NCBI RefSeq assembly: GCF_001514125.1
Contig: NZ_KQ948549.1
Span: 248,001 to 312,000, forward strand
Source: Streptomyces longwoodensis
Lineage (GTDB): Bacteria; Actinomycetota; Actinomycetes; Streptomycetales; Streptomycetaceae
Direction of reading: 5' to 3'
DNA length: 64,000 bases
The notes under the pieces: generated by a model
The model's database searches: none
Told to the model about the DNA's origin: nothing
The model's input: the letters and a program-made list of their open reading frames with translations, nothing else
Translations under genes and position numbers: made by a program
Shown here: positions 8,109-15,778 of the stretch, one piece after another
Position numbering within the stretch: the first letter of the stretch is position 1
Layout: each line of letters starts with the position of its first letter

Positions 8109-8837
8109 TCAGCGCGCCTCGGCCTCCCGGACCTGCTCCGGCGTCGGTGCCGTACCGCCGAGGTGGGCCGGCATCCACCAGGTGTCGTCCGGGCCCTTGG
8201 GGCGCACCGGGTAGGCGCGCTGGGCGGCCTCCAGCAGTTCCTGGACGCGCTCGCGCAGACGGCGCGTGATGGCGCCCGCGTACTGGTCGCGCGGGGCCTC
8301 GACCGCCTCGCCCACCCGGATCGTGATCGGCAGGTGGCTGCGGCGGAAGTTGCGCGGGTGCCCCTTGGTCCACAGCCGCTGCGTGCCCCACACGGCCATC
8401 GGGATCAGCGGCACGCCCGCCTCCTGGGCGAGGCGGGCGGCGCCCGACTTGAAGCTCTTCAGCGTGAACGACGGGGAGATGGTGGCCTCGGGGAAGACAC
8501 CGATGATCTCGCCGGAGCGCAGCGACTCCAGGGCGTGCTGGTAGGCGGCCTCGCCCTGGGCACGGTCCACGGGGATGTGCTTCATCCCGCGCATCAGCGG
8601 GCCGGAGATCCGGTGCCGGAAGACCGACTCCTTGGCCATGAAGCGCACGACGCGCTTCTGCGGGAGCGCGGCCAGGCCGTCGAAGATGAAGTCCAGGTAG
8701 CTGATGTGATTGCTCACCAGCACGGCTCCACCCGACCGCGGGATGTTCTCGGATCCCTTGCAGTCGATCTTGAGGTCCCAGACCTTGAACAACGTCTTCG
8801 CGAAACCGATGACGGGACGGTAGACAAGCTCTGCCAT
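8109..8837 (-). CDS. 1-acyl-sn-glycerol-3-phosphate acyltransferase (PlsC family)
   Basis: PlsC-domain acyltransferase of 242 residues, making phosphatidic acid by acylating lysophosphatidate at the membrane. The catalytic NHxxxxD box is NHISYLD (Asn43 to Asp49). The second substrate-binding box is FPEAT (115-119), where the common FPEGT has Ala in place of Gly, as in many actinobacterial members. AVPLIP-like motif IV appears as GVPLIPMAVWG. No long hydrophobic anchor besides short N-terminal hydrophobic residues. Single gene; upstream is a lower-GC stretch near 8850-8900. Confidence 0.92.
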   Translation of the reverse strand: MAELVYRPVIGFAKTLFKVWDLKIDCKGSENIPRSGGAVLVSNHISYLDFIFDGLAALPQKRVVRFMAKESVFRHRISGPLMRGMKHIPVDRAQGEAAYQHALESLRSGEIIGVFPEATISPSFTLKSFKSGAARLAQEAGVPLIPMAVWGTQRLWTKGHPRNFRRSHLPITIRVGEAVEAPRDQYAGAITRRLRERVQELLEAAQRAYPVRPKGPDDTWWMPAHLGGTAPTPEQVREAEAR

Positions 8838-9025
8838 GGGTGGGGCGGACCCTTCCTCTTCTTCTCGGCCTGGGAAGGGGACTCCCGGCGGGGAAAGTTA
8901 CGCTGCCGTAGGTTTGCGGCATCTCGCAGATCGTGCCCGAAGAACGGCCGGACCTCCAGTCCTGGTGCCCGGCCACCGCGAGATCCTCGTCACGTCCGCA
9001 GTGCGACCCGCCCCGCCCCGCCGCC

Positions 9026-9442
9026 TCACTCGGCGGGCACCGTCACCCGGCGCAGGAGCAGGTACGCCTCGCAGCCCAGGCAGTACCCGAAGGCGGCGCT
9101 GAGAAACGCCGCCGCGAGCGCCGCCCCCGTGGCCGCGAGCCCCAGCCACGCGGGGCCGGCCCAGAAGCCGACGAGCCCCACCCCGGCGAACACCAGCCCC
9201 ACGGCCTGCGCGAACCGCGGCGGTTCGGGCGACTCGAAGGTGGTCGGCGGCCCCAGCCGGGGCCGCACCACCGCACGGAACAGCAGGCCGTAGGGTGAGC
9301 GCGCCACCCCGCCCGCCGCGCCGAGTGCGAACGCCAGCGTCTGCCAGGCCAGCAGCCAGGCGCTGCCGGTGATCAGCACGACCGCGAGGACCACGGTCGT
9401 GACGGCCGCGCCGAAGCGCGGCCCTCGTGCATCGATGTCCAT
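9026..9442 (-). CDS. DUF4395 membrane protein
   Basis: A 138-residue integral membrane protein with about four hydrophobic segments (residues 11-34, 36-46, 79-93, 98-118) and the DUF4395 signature CLGCE near the C-terminus (Cys121 and Cys124). The family is widespread in actinobacteria beside thioredoxin-like genes and is thought to take part in membrane thiol-disulfide exchange; that is inference from context. It is divergent from a thioredoxin gene whose start is only 75 bp away, and the shared promoter region holds a palindrome at 9453-9465. Confidence 0.88.
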   Translation of the reverse strand: MDIDARGPRFGAAVTTVVLAVVLITGSAWLLAWQTLAFALGAAGGVARSPYGLLFRAVVRPRLGPPTTFESPEPPRFAQAVGLVFAGVGLVGFWAGPAWLGLAATGAALAAAFLSAAFGYCLGCEAYLLLRRVTVPAE

Positions 9443-9452
9443 GAATCAAGCA

Positions 9453-9465
9453 TTCCGCAGCGGAA
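9453..9465. promoter_or_regulatory. TTCCGC palindrome between DUF4395 and thioredoxin genes
   Basis: TTCCGC-A-GCGGAA, a perfect 6-bp inverted repeat in the divergent promoter region. A similar repeat with a 3-bp centre stands ahead of the DUF6986 gene at 13881-13895. No regulator is encoded next to either site. Confidence 0.4.
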
Positions 9466-9517
9466 ACGGGGAAGGGAGGCGGGAATCTTTTCAGTCTCGT
9501 GAACGGTTGATCGGACG

Positions 9518-9931
9518 ATGACGGGAATCGTGGTGTGCCTCGCGGTGCTCGCTGCGGCGAGCGCCTTCGGGGTCGTGCAACGACGACGGAGCGGGAGGGT
9601 CCGGGTGCGCGGGCGGGACGAGGGCAAGCGGCTGCGGTCCGACCGGCTGGGCGGCGAACTGGGCACGCGCGCCACGCTCGTGCAGTTCTCCAGCGCCTTC
9701 TGCTCGCCCTGCCGGGCCACCCGGCGGGTCCTCGGCGAAGTGGCGGCCATGGTCCCGGGCGTCACCCACCTGGAGATCGACGCCGAGGCCCGGCTCGACC
9801 TGGTCCGTGAGCTCGACATCCTCAAGACGCCGACCGTGCTGGTGCTCGACGCCGACGGACGGGTCGTGCGCCGCGCCACCGGGCAGCCCCGCAAGGCCGA
9901 CGTCATCGCCGCGCTGGGCGAGGCGGTGTGA
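9518..9931 (+). CDS. Thioredoxin-like membrane-anchored protein
   Basis: Thioredoxin-fold protein of 137 residues with an N-terminal membrane anchor (residues 3-20) followed by an Arg-rich stretch, so the fold probably sits on the cytoplasmic face, or is exported if the anchor flips. The redox motif is FCSPC (Cys62 and Cys65), with the cis-Pro region LKTPTVLVLD. Divergent partner of the DUF4395 gene; together they look like a disulfide-relay pair. Confidence 0.9.
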   Translation: MTGIVVCLAVLAAASAFGVVQRRRSGRVRVRGRDEGKRLRSDRLGGELGTRATLVQFSSAFCSPCRATRRVLGEVAAMVPGVTHLEIDAEARLDLVRELDILKTPTVLVLDADGRVVRRATGQPRKADVIAALGEAV

Positions 9932-10011
9932 GGCCGGCGGCGGCCCCGGGCCCCCTCACGCGGACCGGTACGCACTTGACCGGCCGGGCCGTGCCTCGTC
10001 AGCCTGACCCC

Positions 10012-10092
10012 ATGCCCCAGGAACTCCTTCTCCACGGGCGGGTCCACGTCGACCTGGCCCGTCACGCGAGCGCGCGCTGTCCGGGCCGTTGA
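10012..10092 (+). CDS. Putative leader peptide ahead of flavin reductase
   Basis: A 26-codon ORF, MPQELLLHGRVHVDLARHAS followed by ARCPGR. Its VHVDLxRxxSAxC core matches the short leader peptides found in Streptomyces ahead of sulfur- and cysteine-related genes, where a Cys codon near the end is thought to sense cysteinyl-tRNA supply by attenuation. Here a single TGT Cys codon sits four codons before the stop, and the flavin reductase begins 47 bp later. Family recognition is by motif only. If correct, the reductase is cysteine- or sulfur-responsive. Confidence 0.6.
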   Translation: MPQELLLHGRVHVDLARHASARCPGR

Positions 10093-10139
10093 GCACCCAC
10101 GGACTCCCGCGCCCCTCCTCGCAGAAGGACCACCACTCG

Positions 10140-10721
10140 ATGACTGTCACGTCCGGCACGTCCGCCGCCTCGACCACGTCTGCCGCCCCGACCACGCCGA
10201 CCGCCCCGGCCGCGACGGCCCCCGTCGGCCTCGGCGCCGCCCAGCTCGCCTCCGCCGACCTGTTCCGCTCCGTCTTCCGGCGGCACGCGGCGGGCGTCGC
10301 CGTGATCACCGCGTCCGGTGACACCGGCCCGGTGGGCTTCACCGCCACCTCCCTGAGCTCCGTCTCCGCCGAGCCCCCGCTGGTCTCCTTCGGCATCGGC
10401 ACCGGGGCCTCCAGCTGGCCGACGGTGTCCCGGGCCGAGTACGTCGGCGTCCACATACTCGGCGAGCACCAGCGGGAGCTGGCCGCCACGTTCGCGCGCA
10501 GCGGCGCCGACCGGTTCGGCGCCCCGACCTCCTGGCAGGAGGGACCGCACGGCGTCCCCGTCCTCGACGACGTGCTCGCCTGGCTGGTCTGCCGCGTCCA
10601 CGCGCGCGTGCCGGCCGGCGACCACCGCCTCGTCCTGGCCGAGGTCGTCCTCGGCGACCCCGCAGGCGCCGGCCGGCCGCTGCTCTACCACCAGGGCCGT
10701 TTCACCGCGCTGCGTGATTGA
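10140..10721 (+). CDS. Flavin reductase family protein (FMN-binding split barrel)
   Basis: A 193-residue flavin-reductase-like protein. After an Ala/Thr/Pro-rich tail of about 40 residues, the domain runs from LFRSVFRRHAAGVAVITASG through GFTATSLSSVSAEPPLVSFG to HGVPVLDDVLAWLVCRV, the normal order for FMN reductases that supply FMNH2 to two-component monooxygenases. The link to the upstream Cys-ending leader peptide suggests a role in sulfur assimilation, for example reducing flavin for a sulfonate or sulfone monooxygenase encoded elsewhere. The ATG at 10140 is preferred over an upstream TTG that overlaps the leader. Confidence 0.9.
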   Translation: MTVTSGTSAASTTSAAPTTPTAPAATAPVGLGAAQLASADLFRSVFRRHAAGVAVITASGDTGPVGFTATSLSSVSAEPPLVSFGIGTGASSWPTVSRAEYVGVHILGEHQRELAATFARSGADRFGAPTSWQEGPHGVPVLDDVLAWLVCRVHARVPAGDHRLVLAEVVLGDPAGAGRPLLYHQGRFTALRD

Positions 10722-10818
10722 TCACGCCTGCTCTCCCTGCGAGATCGCTGCGTTCCGGTTACGCTGCGTTGCACAGGTCACAGTTCAAAGCGCTTGCTTA
10801 GCGGGCAGGAACTGGGTG

Positions 10819-10830
10819 TACTGACGAGTA
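10819..10830. promoter_or_regulatory. Weak inverted repeat upstream of etfB
   Basis: TACT-GACG-AGTA, 4-bp arms, 110 bp ahead of etfB. Similar TACnGACnnGTA-type sequences are bound by TetR regulators of fatty-acid degradation in other bacteria, and ETF serves acyl-CoA dehydrogenases, but four-base arms are weak evidence. Confidence 0.25.
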
Positions 10831-10940
10831 ATATCTCGGTCGGAGCGCGGGCCGCCCCGGACCGGGATCGGCCGCTTCGGGCGCCTATGCTGCCTGGAAG
10901 TAGGCAGCCGATGAACTGACGATGCAGTAGGAGAGCCGGC

Positions 10941-11729
10941 GTGAGCTTGAGGATCGTTGTCACTGTGAAGTACGTGCCCGACGCCACTGGCGACCGGCAC
11001 TTCGCCGATGACCTGACCGTCGACCGGGACGACGTGGACGGCCTGCTCTCCGAGCTGGACGAGTACGCGGTCGAGCAGGCGCTGCAGATCTCCGAGAACT
11101 CCGACGACGACGTCGAGGTCACCGTGCTGACCATCGGCCCCGAGGACGCCAAGGACGCGCTGCGCAAGGCGCTGTCCATGGGTGCCGACAAGGCCGTCCA
11201 CGTCGAGGACGACGACCTGCACGGCACCGACGCCATCGGCACCTCCCTGGTCCTCGCCAAGGCCATCGAGAAGGCCGGCTACGACCTGGTGATCTCCGGC
11301 ATGGCCTCCACCGACGGCACCATGGGCATCGTGCCCGCCCTGGTCGCCGAGCGCCTGGGCGTCCCGCAGATCACGCTGCTGTCCGAGGTCTCCGTCGAGG
11401 GCGGCACCGTCACCGGCCGCCGCGACAACGACGCCGCCTCCGAGACGCTCGAGGCGTCGCTGCCGGCCGTCGTGTCGGTCACCGACCAGTCCGGCGAGGC
11501 CCGCTACCCGTCGTTCAAGGGCATCATGGCCGCCAAGAAGAAGCCGGTGGAGTCCTGGGACCTGTCCGACCTGGAGATCGAGGCGGACGAGGTCGGCCTG
11601 GAGGGCGCGTGGACCAAGGTCGACGCCGCGAACGAGCGCCCGGCCCGCACGGCCGGCACCATCGTCAAGGACGAGGGCGAGGGCGGCAAGCAGCTCGCCG
11701 AGTTCCTCGCGGGCCAGAAGTTCATCTGA
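10941..11729 (+). CDS. etfB: Electron transfer flavoprotein subunit beta
   Basis: ETF beta subunit, 262 residues, the AMP-binding half of the heterodimer that carries electrons from acyl-CoA and other dehydrogenases to the respiratory chain. Landmarks: N-terminal IVVTVKYVPD, the GPEDAKDALRKALSMGAD segment, and the ETF-beta signature region near MASTDGTMGIVPALVAERLG and AKKKPVESW. GTG start with AGGAGAG 7-8 bp upstream; a TATGCT -10 box lies at 10886-10891. First gene of the etfBA operon. Confidence 0.97.
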   Translation: MSLRIVVTVKYVPDATGDRHFADDLTVDRDDVDGLLSELDEYAVEQALQISENSDDDVEVTVLTIGPEDAKDALRKALSMGADKAVHVEDDDLHGTDAIGTSLVLAKAIEKAGYDLVISGMASTDGTMGIVPALVAERLGVPQITLLSEVSVEGGTVTGRRDNDAASETLEASLPAVVSVTDQSGEARYPSFKGIMAAKKKPVESWDLSDLEIEADEVGLEGAWTKVDAANERPARTAGTIVKDEGEGGKQLAEFLAGQKFI

Positions 11730-11780
11730 GCCCCGCAGCCGCCGACCCCCTCACCTTCGTTCCGCAGGAGATGCATTCCC

Positions 11781-12743
11781 ATGGCTGAAGTCCTCGTCTA
11801 CGTCGACCACGTGGACGGTGCCGTCCGCAAGCCCACCCTGGAGCTGCTGACGCTGGCCCGCCGCATCGGCGAGCCCGTCGCCGTCGCGCTGGGCAACGGC
11901 GCCGGTGACACCGCCGCCGTCCTCGCCGAGCACGGCGCCGTGAAGGTCCTGACCCACGAGGCGTCCGAGTACGCCGACTACCTGGTCGTGCCGAAGGTCG
12001 ACGCCCTGCAGGCCGCCGTCGAGCAGGTCTCCCCGGCCGCCGTGCTGGTGCCGTCCTCCGCCGAGGCCAAGGAGGTCGCCGCCCGTCTGGCGCTGCGCAT
12101 CGGCTCCGGCATCATCACCGACGCCGTCGACGTCGAGGCCGGCGCGGAGGGCCCGGTGGCCACCCAGTCGGTGTTCGCCGCCTCGTTCACCACCAAGTCC
12201 CGTGTCGTCAAGGGCACCCCGGTCATCACGGTCAAGCCGAACAGCGCGTCCGTGGAGGCCGCCCCGGCCGCCGGCACCGTCGAGGCGCTGTCGGTCACCT
12301 TCTCCGACAAGGCCACCGGCACCAAGGTCACCGGCCGTACGGCGCGTGAGTCGACCGGCCGTCCGGAGCTGACCGAGGCCGCGATCGTGGTCTCCGGCGG
12401 CCGTGGCGTGAACGGCGCGGAGAACTTCGCGATCATCGAGGCGCTGGCCGACTCGCTCGGCGCGGCCGTCGGCGCCTCGCGTGCCGCGGTGGACGCGGGC
12501 TGGTACCCGCACACCAACCAGGTCGGCCAGACCGGCAAGTCGGTCTCCCCGCAGCTGTACATCGCCAACGGCATCTCCGGCGCGATCCAGCACCGGGCCG
12601 GCATGCAGACCTCGAAGACGATCGTGGCCATCAACAAGGACGCCGAGGCCCCGATCTTCGACCTGGTCGACTACGGCGTCGTCGGCGACCTGTTCGACGT
12701 CGTCCCGCAGCTCACCGACGAGATCAAGACCCGCAAGGGCTGA
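11781..12743 (+). CDS. etfA: Electron transfer flavoprotein subunit alpha
   Basis: ETF alpha subunit, 320 residues, carrying the FAD site. The C-terminal FAD-binding domain is complete, with VSGGRGVNGAENF, ASRAAVDAGW, the QVGQTGKSVSPQLYIA loop (about residues 246-262) and GISGAIQHRAGM. It follows etfB by 51 bp with an AGGAG ribosome site, and a strong hairpin terminates the operon just downstream. Confidence 0.97.
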   Translation: MAEVLVYVDHVDGAVRKPTLELLTLARRIGEPVAVALGNGAGDTAAVLAEHGAVKVLTHEASEYADYLVVPKVDALQAAVEQVSPAAVLVPSSAEAKEVAARLALRIGSGIITDAVDVEAGAEGPVATQSVFAASFTTKSRVVKGTPVITVKPNSASVEAAPAAGTVEALSVTFSDKATGTKVTGRTARESTGRPELTEAAIVVSGGRGVNGAENFAIIEALADSLGAAVGASRAAVDAGWYPHTNQVGQTGKSVSPQLYIANGISGAIQHRAGMQTSKTIVAINKDAEAPIFDLVDYGVVGDLFDVVPQLTDEIKTRKG

Positions 12744-12759
12744 TCCCCGACCGGCTGCC

Positions 12760-12797
12760 CGAGGCCCCCGCGACCCCTTCCGGTCGCGGGGGCCTCG
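12760..12797. terminator. Bidirectional terminator between etfA and EEP gene
   Basis: A perfect 16-bp stem, CGAGGCCCCCGCGACC, with a 6-nt loop, in the 56-bp gap between the convergent etfA and endonuclease/phosphatase-family genes. No U-tract, as is common for Streptomyces terminators. Confidence 0.8.
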
Positions 12798-12799
12798 GC

Positions 12800-13720
12800 T
12801 CATTGCGGGTCGGCCGGGAGCCGCAGCGCCGCACACACCGGGAAGTGATCGCTGGGCCACTGCCCGCCGTCCGCGGAGAGGTCGACCCAGGCCCGCTGGA
12901 CCGTCACGTCCGGTGTCGCCAGGATCCAGTCGATGCGGTCCCCGCCCGGCGTCGGCGGCCCCCAGCCGTGCCACGTGCAGTACGCCGGACCCCGGCTGCG
13001 GGCGGTGTCCCAGGTGTCGACGAGACCGGCGCCGAGCAGGGTGGCGTGTGCGGGGCTCTCGTGGGCGACGGCGTTGAAGTCGCCGGTGACCACCAGCGGC
13101 GCGGACCCCGCGAGGCCGGGGACGCGCTCGGCGATCAGGGCGGCGGCACGCGCGCGTGCGTACGCGCTCCCGTTGTCCAGGTGGGTGTTGAGCACGCAGA
13201 ACGGCCGTCCGCCGGCCGCCCGGTCGTGGAAGCGCACCCAGGTCACCATGCGCGGGTGGACGCCGCCCCAGGTGTTGGAGCCGGGCCGGCCGGGGGTGTC
13301 GGACAGCCAGAAGTCGCCGTGGCCGACCGGGACGAGCCGGCGCCGGTCGTAGAAGACCGCCGCCGACTCGTCCTCGCCGCCGTCGCGGCCGGTGCCGATC
13401 CAGTCGTAGTGCGGCCCGAGGTCGGACTGGACGTCCGCGAGCTGCGGGCCCTGGCCCTCCTGGGTGCCGATGACGTGCGGGGCCGCCCGGCGCAGCAGCT
13501 CCCGCATCACCGGACGGCGCTCGGGCCAGCTGTGCGGGCGGGTGCGGCTCGCGAAGCGCAGGTTGTAGCTCATGACCTCCAGCGGCGGGGGAGGCCCGGT
13601 GCGTTCCGGCGTGCGCCGGGCGCCGGAGGCCCGCACCGTGGCGAGCAGCGGTACCGCCACAGCGGCCGCCAGCGCCGTGCGCAGCCCTGTCCGGCGCCTC
13701 ACGCTCCCCGGGCCCGTCAT
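12800..13720 (-). CDS. Secreted endonuclease/exonuclease/phosphatase family protein
   Basis: An EEP-superfamily metal-dependent hydrolase of 306 residues with an export signal: RRRTGLRTALAAAVAVPLL near the N-terminus resembles a Sec or weak Tat signal, with cleavage near residue 30. Active-site blocks in order: VMSYNLRF, GTQEGQ (metal Glu), VLNTHLDN, VTGDFNA and WPSDHFPV (catalytic Asp-His). The family includes nucleases, sphingomyelinases and inositol phosphatases. The GGVHPRMVTWVRF segment resembles secreted phosphodiesterases that act on extracellular substrates. Substrate not predictable. Confidence 0.88.
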   Translation of the reverse strand: MTGPGSVRRRTGLRTALAAAVAVPLLATVRASGARRTPERTGPPPPLEVMSYNLRFASRTRPHSWPERRPVMRELLRRAAPHVIGTQEGQGPQLADVQSDLGPHYDWIGTGRDGGEDESAAVFYDRRRLVPVGHGDFWLSDTPGRPGSNTWGGVHPRMVTWVRFHDRAAGGRPFCVLNTHLDNGSAYARARAAALIAERVPGLAGSAPLVVTGDFNAVAHESPAHATLLGAGLVDTWDTARSRGPAYCTWHGWGPPTPGGDRIDWILATPDVTVQRAWVDLSADGGQWPSDHFPVCAALRLPADPQ

Positions 13721-13880
13721 GTGCCCTCCCTCCCCCTGCGCGTCAGGATGGGGGGAGCGGGCGGGCGGACGGAAGGGGCCGGACGGGGAAGGCCAGATGA
13801 AGAACCGCTCGGTCCTGTCGGTGGACCGGGTGTTGACCCACGGGAAGATCCCCCGTTAGCTTCGTTCTACGGATTGTTGA

Positions 13881-13895
13881 TTCCGCACAGCGGAA
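13881..13895. promoter_or_regulatory. TTCCGC-ACA-GCGGAA operator-like palindrome
   Basis: Perfect 6-bp arms with a 3-bp centre, 17 bp ahead of the DUF6986 gene. I recall IclR/AllR-type regulators of purine and glyoxylate metabolism in Streptomyces binding TTCCGCnnnGCGGAA-like sites ahead of genes such as malate synthase. Assignment to that regulon is inference. Confidence 0.5.
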
Positions 13896-13911
13896 AACGG
13901 GAGGGTGTGGC

Positions 13912-15216
13912 ATGGGGCAGGGCCAGCAGGAGACGGTCGCGACGAGCCTCGCGGGCGCCGTCGGCGAGGAGATCAGCGCCTCCCTCGCGCCGGTCGACGC
14001 CGAACTGGAGCGCCGCTACCCCGGTGACCCCGGCACCCGCCAGCCCGTCCACACGGTCTACGTCCCCGGTGACGCCTTCGCCGCCGACACCCTGCGCACC
14101 TGGGGCGACCAGGCCCTCGCCGCCCTCGACGAGCACGCCCCCGACGCCGCGTCCTTCGCCGCCGTCCTCGGCCTGCCCGACGACCTTGCCGAGCCCGTGT
14201 ACACGCGCGTGCGCGCCAAGCTGGAGCGCGAGCCCGTGGAGGACCTGCGCGTGGACTTCGAGGACGGCTACGGCCCCCGCCCCGACGCCGAGGAGGACGA
14301 GGCGGCCGCCCGCGCCGCCCGCCTGATCGCCGCGGCGTACGCCGACGGCACCGCCGCCCCGTACATGGGCATCCGCATGAAGTGCATGGAGGCGCCGGTG
14401 CGCGACCGGGGCATCCGCACCCTCGACGTCTTCCTCACCGGCCTGACCGAGCACGGCGGACTGCCGGACGGGCTCGTCCTGACCCTGCCCAAGGTGACCT
14501 ACCCCGAGCAGGTCACCGCGATGGTCCGGCTCCTCGAGGCCTTCGAGAAGGCGCGCGGCCTGGAACCCGGCCGGATCGGCTTCGAGATCCAGATCGAGAC
14601 CAGCCAGGCGATCCTGGCCGCCGACGGCACCGCGACCGTCGCCCGCATGATCCAGGCCGCCGAGGGCCGCGCCACGGGCCTGCACTACGGCACCTTCGAC
14701 TACAGCGCCTGCCTCGGGGTCTCCGCCGCCCACCAGGCCAGCGACCACCCGGCCGCCGACCACGCCAAGGCGGTCATGCAGGTCGCCGCCGCCGGCACCG
14801 GCGTCCGGCTCTCCGACGGCTCCACCAACGTGCTGCCCGTCGGCCCGGCCGCGCAGGTCCACGACGCCTGGCGGCTGCACTACGGCCTGACCCGCCGCGC
14901 CCTCGCCCGCGCCTACTACCAGGGCTGGGACATGCACCCCGGCCACCTGCCCACCCGCTACGCCGCCGTGTTCGCCTTCTACCGCGAGGGCTTCGCCCAG
15001 GCCGCCGCCCGCCTCGCGCGCTACGCCAGCCGCACCGCCGGCGACGTCATGGACGAGCCCGCCACCGCCAAGGCCCTCAGCGGCTACCTCCTGCGCGGCC
15101 TGGACTGCGGCGCCCTGGACGCCGCCGAGGTCACGGAGGCCACCGGCTTGACCCGGGCCGCACTGGAGGGCTTCGCCGCGCCCCGCCGGGGCGACCTCAC
15201 GGCGTCGACGAAGTAG
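13912..15216 (+). CDS. DUF6986 / HpcH-HpaI aldolase-citrate lyase beta-like protein
   Basis: A 434-residue TIM-barrel protein related to HpcH/HpaI aldolases and malate synthase/CitE enzymes. The metal-binding blocks are VDFEDGYG (residues 114-121) and EIQIETSQ (225-232), which match the VDLEDA and ETA/ETP motifs of CitE-like lyases, so a Mg-dependent C-C lyase or ester-forming activity on a small oxo-acid such as glyoxylate is likely. The upstream TTCCGC palindrome suggests control together with purine or glyoxylate metabolism. No signal or membrane segment. Single gene. Confidence 0.82.
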   Translation: MGQGQQETVATSLAGAVGEEISASLAPVDAELERRYPGDPGTRQPVHTVYVPGDAFAADTLRTWGDQALAALDEHAPDAASFAAVLGLPDDLAEPVYTRVRAKLEREPVEDLRVDFEDGYGPRPDAEEDEAAARAARLIAAAYADGTAAPYMGIRMKCMEAPVRDRGIRTLDVFLTGLTEHGGLPDGLVLTLPKVTYPEQVTAMVRLLEAFEKARGLEPGRIGFEIQIETSQAILAADGTATVARMIQAAEGRATGLHYGTFDYSACLGVSAAHQASDHPAADHAKAVMQVAAAGTGVRLSDGSTNVLPVGPAAQVHDAWRLHYGLTRRALARAYYQGWDMHPGHLPTRYAAVFAFYREGFAQAAARLARYASRTAGDVMDEPATAKALSGYLLRGLDCGALDAAEVTEATGLTRAALEGFAAPRRGDLTASTK

Positions 15217-15238
15217 GGCCGGCGGACGGAAGAGCCGA

Positions 15239-15279
15239 GGCCGGGCCGCCGTGCGCGGGAGCGCGACGGCGACCCGGCC
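15239..15279. terminator. Hairpin downstream of DUF6986 gene
   Basis: Imperfect long stem: GGCCGGG, CCGCCGT and GCGC pair with GCGC, ACGGCG and CCCGGCC around a GGGA loop. It lies between convergent genes, so it likely serves both. Confidence 0.6.
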
Positions 15280-15287
15280 CGGTCGTC

Positions 15288-15677
15288 CTACTGAGGGTGG
15301 CTGCCGTACGGGCGCGTGATGATCTCCATCCCGTGCCCGGCGGGGTCGAGGAAGTACACGCCCCGGCCGCCGTGGTGGTGGTTGATCTCGCCGGGCTGCC
15401 GGCCGTGCGGATCGGCGAAGTAGGTGATCCCGGTCTCCCGGATCCGGTCGAACGCGGCGTCGAACTCGTCGTCGGAGACGAGGAACGCGTAGTGCTGCGT
15501 GACGATGGACCCGGCAGGGACGGACGCGAAGTCCAGGGTGACGCCGTTGCTGGTGGCGACCGGGACGAACGGGCCCCATTCGGCGCCGACTTCGAGCCCC
15601 AGGACGTGGGCCAGGAAGCGCGCGGACTCGTGGTGGTCCTCTGCGTGGACGATGGTGTGGTTCAACTCGACGGACAT
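15288..15677 (-). CDS. VOC family protein (glyoxalase-like)
   Basis: A 129-residue VOC protein. The metal-site pattern of the family is visible: His at the start (LNHTIVHAEDHHESARFL), QHYAFLVSDDEFD in the middle and the C-terminal GVYFLDPAGHGMEIIT with the usual Glu. The HHHGGRGVYF segment is typical of actinobacterial dioxygenase-like VOC proteins. The start at MSVELNH gives the standard domain; a longer reading frame upstream runs through intergenic sequence and is rejected. It follows the LacI-cyclotransferase pair on the same strand after a 101-bp gap. Confidence 0.88.
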   Translation of the reverse strand: MSVELNHTIVHAEDHHESARFLAHVLGLEVGAEWGPFVPVATSNGVTLDFASVPAGSIVTQHYAFLVSDDEFDAAFDRIRETGITYFADPHGRQPGEINHHHGGRGVYFLDPAGHGMEIITRPYGSHPQ

Positions 15678-15778
15678 GTGTGGAATGCCTCCGCGGGCAA
15701 TCTCACGGGCACCTCCATGCCTCACCCGGCCGGTGACCGACACGCGATGCCGTACTCCGGACCCTAGTCGGACACCCC

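Noticed and set aside
9026..9931. MauE/DoxX-type methylamine utilisation module
   Set aside because: DUF4395 with thioredoxin resembles it in layout, but no other mau-type gene exists here and the CLGCE signature belongs to DUF4395.
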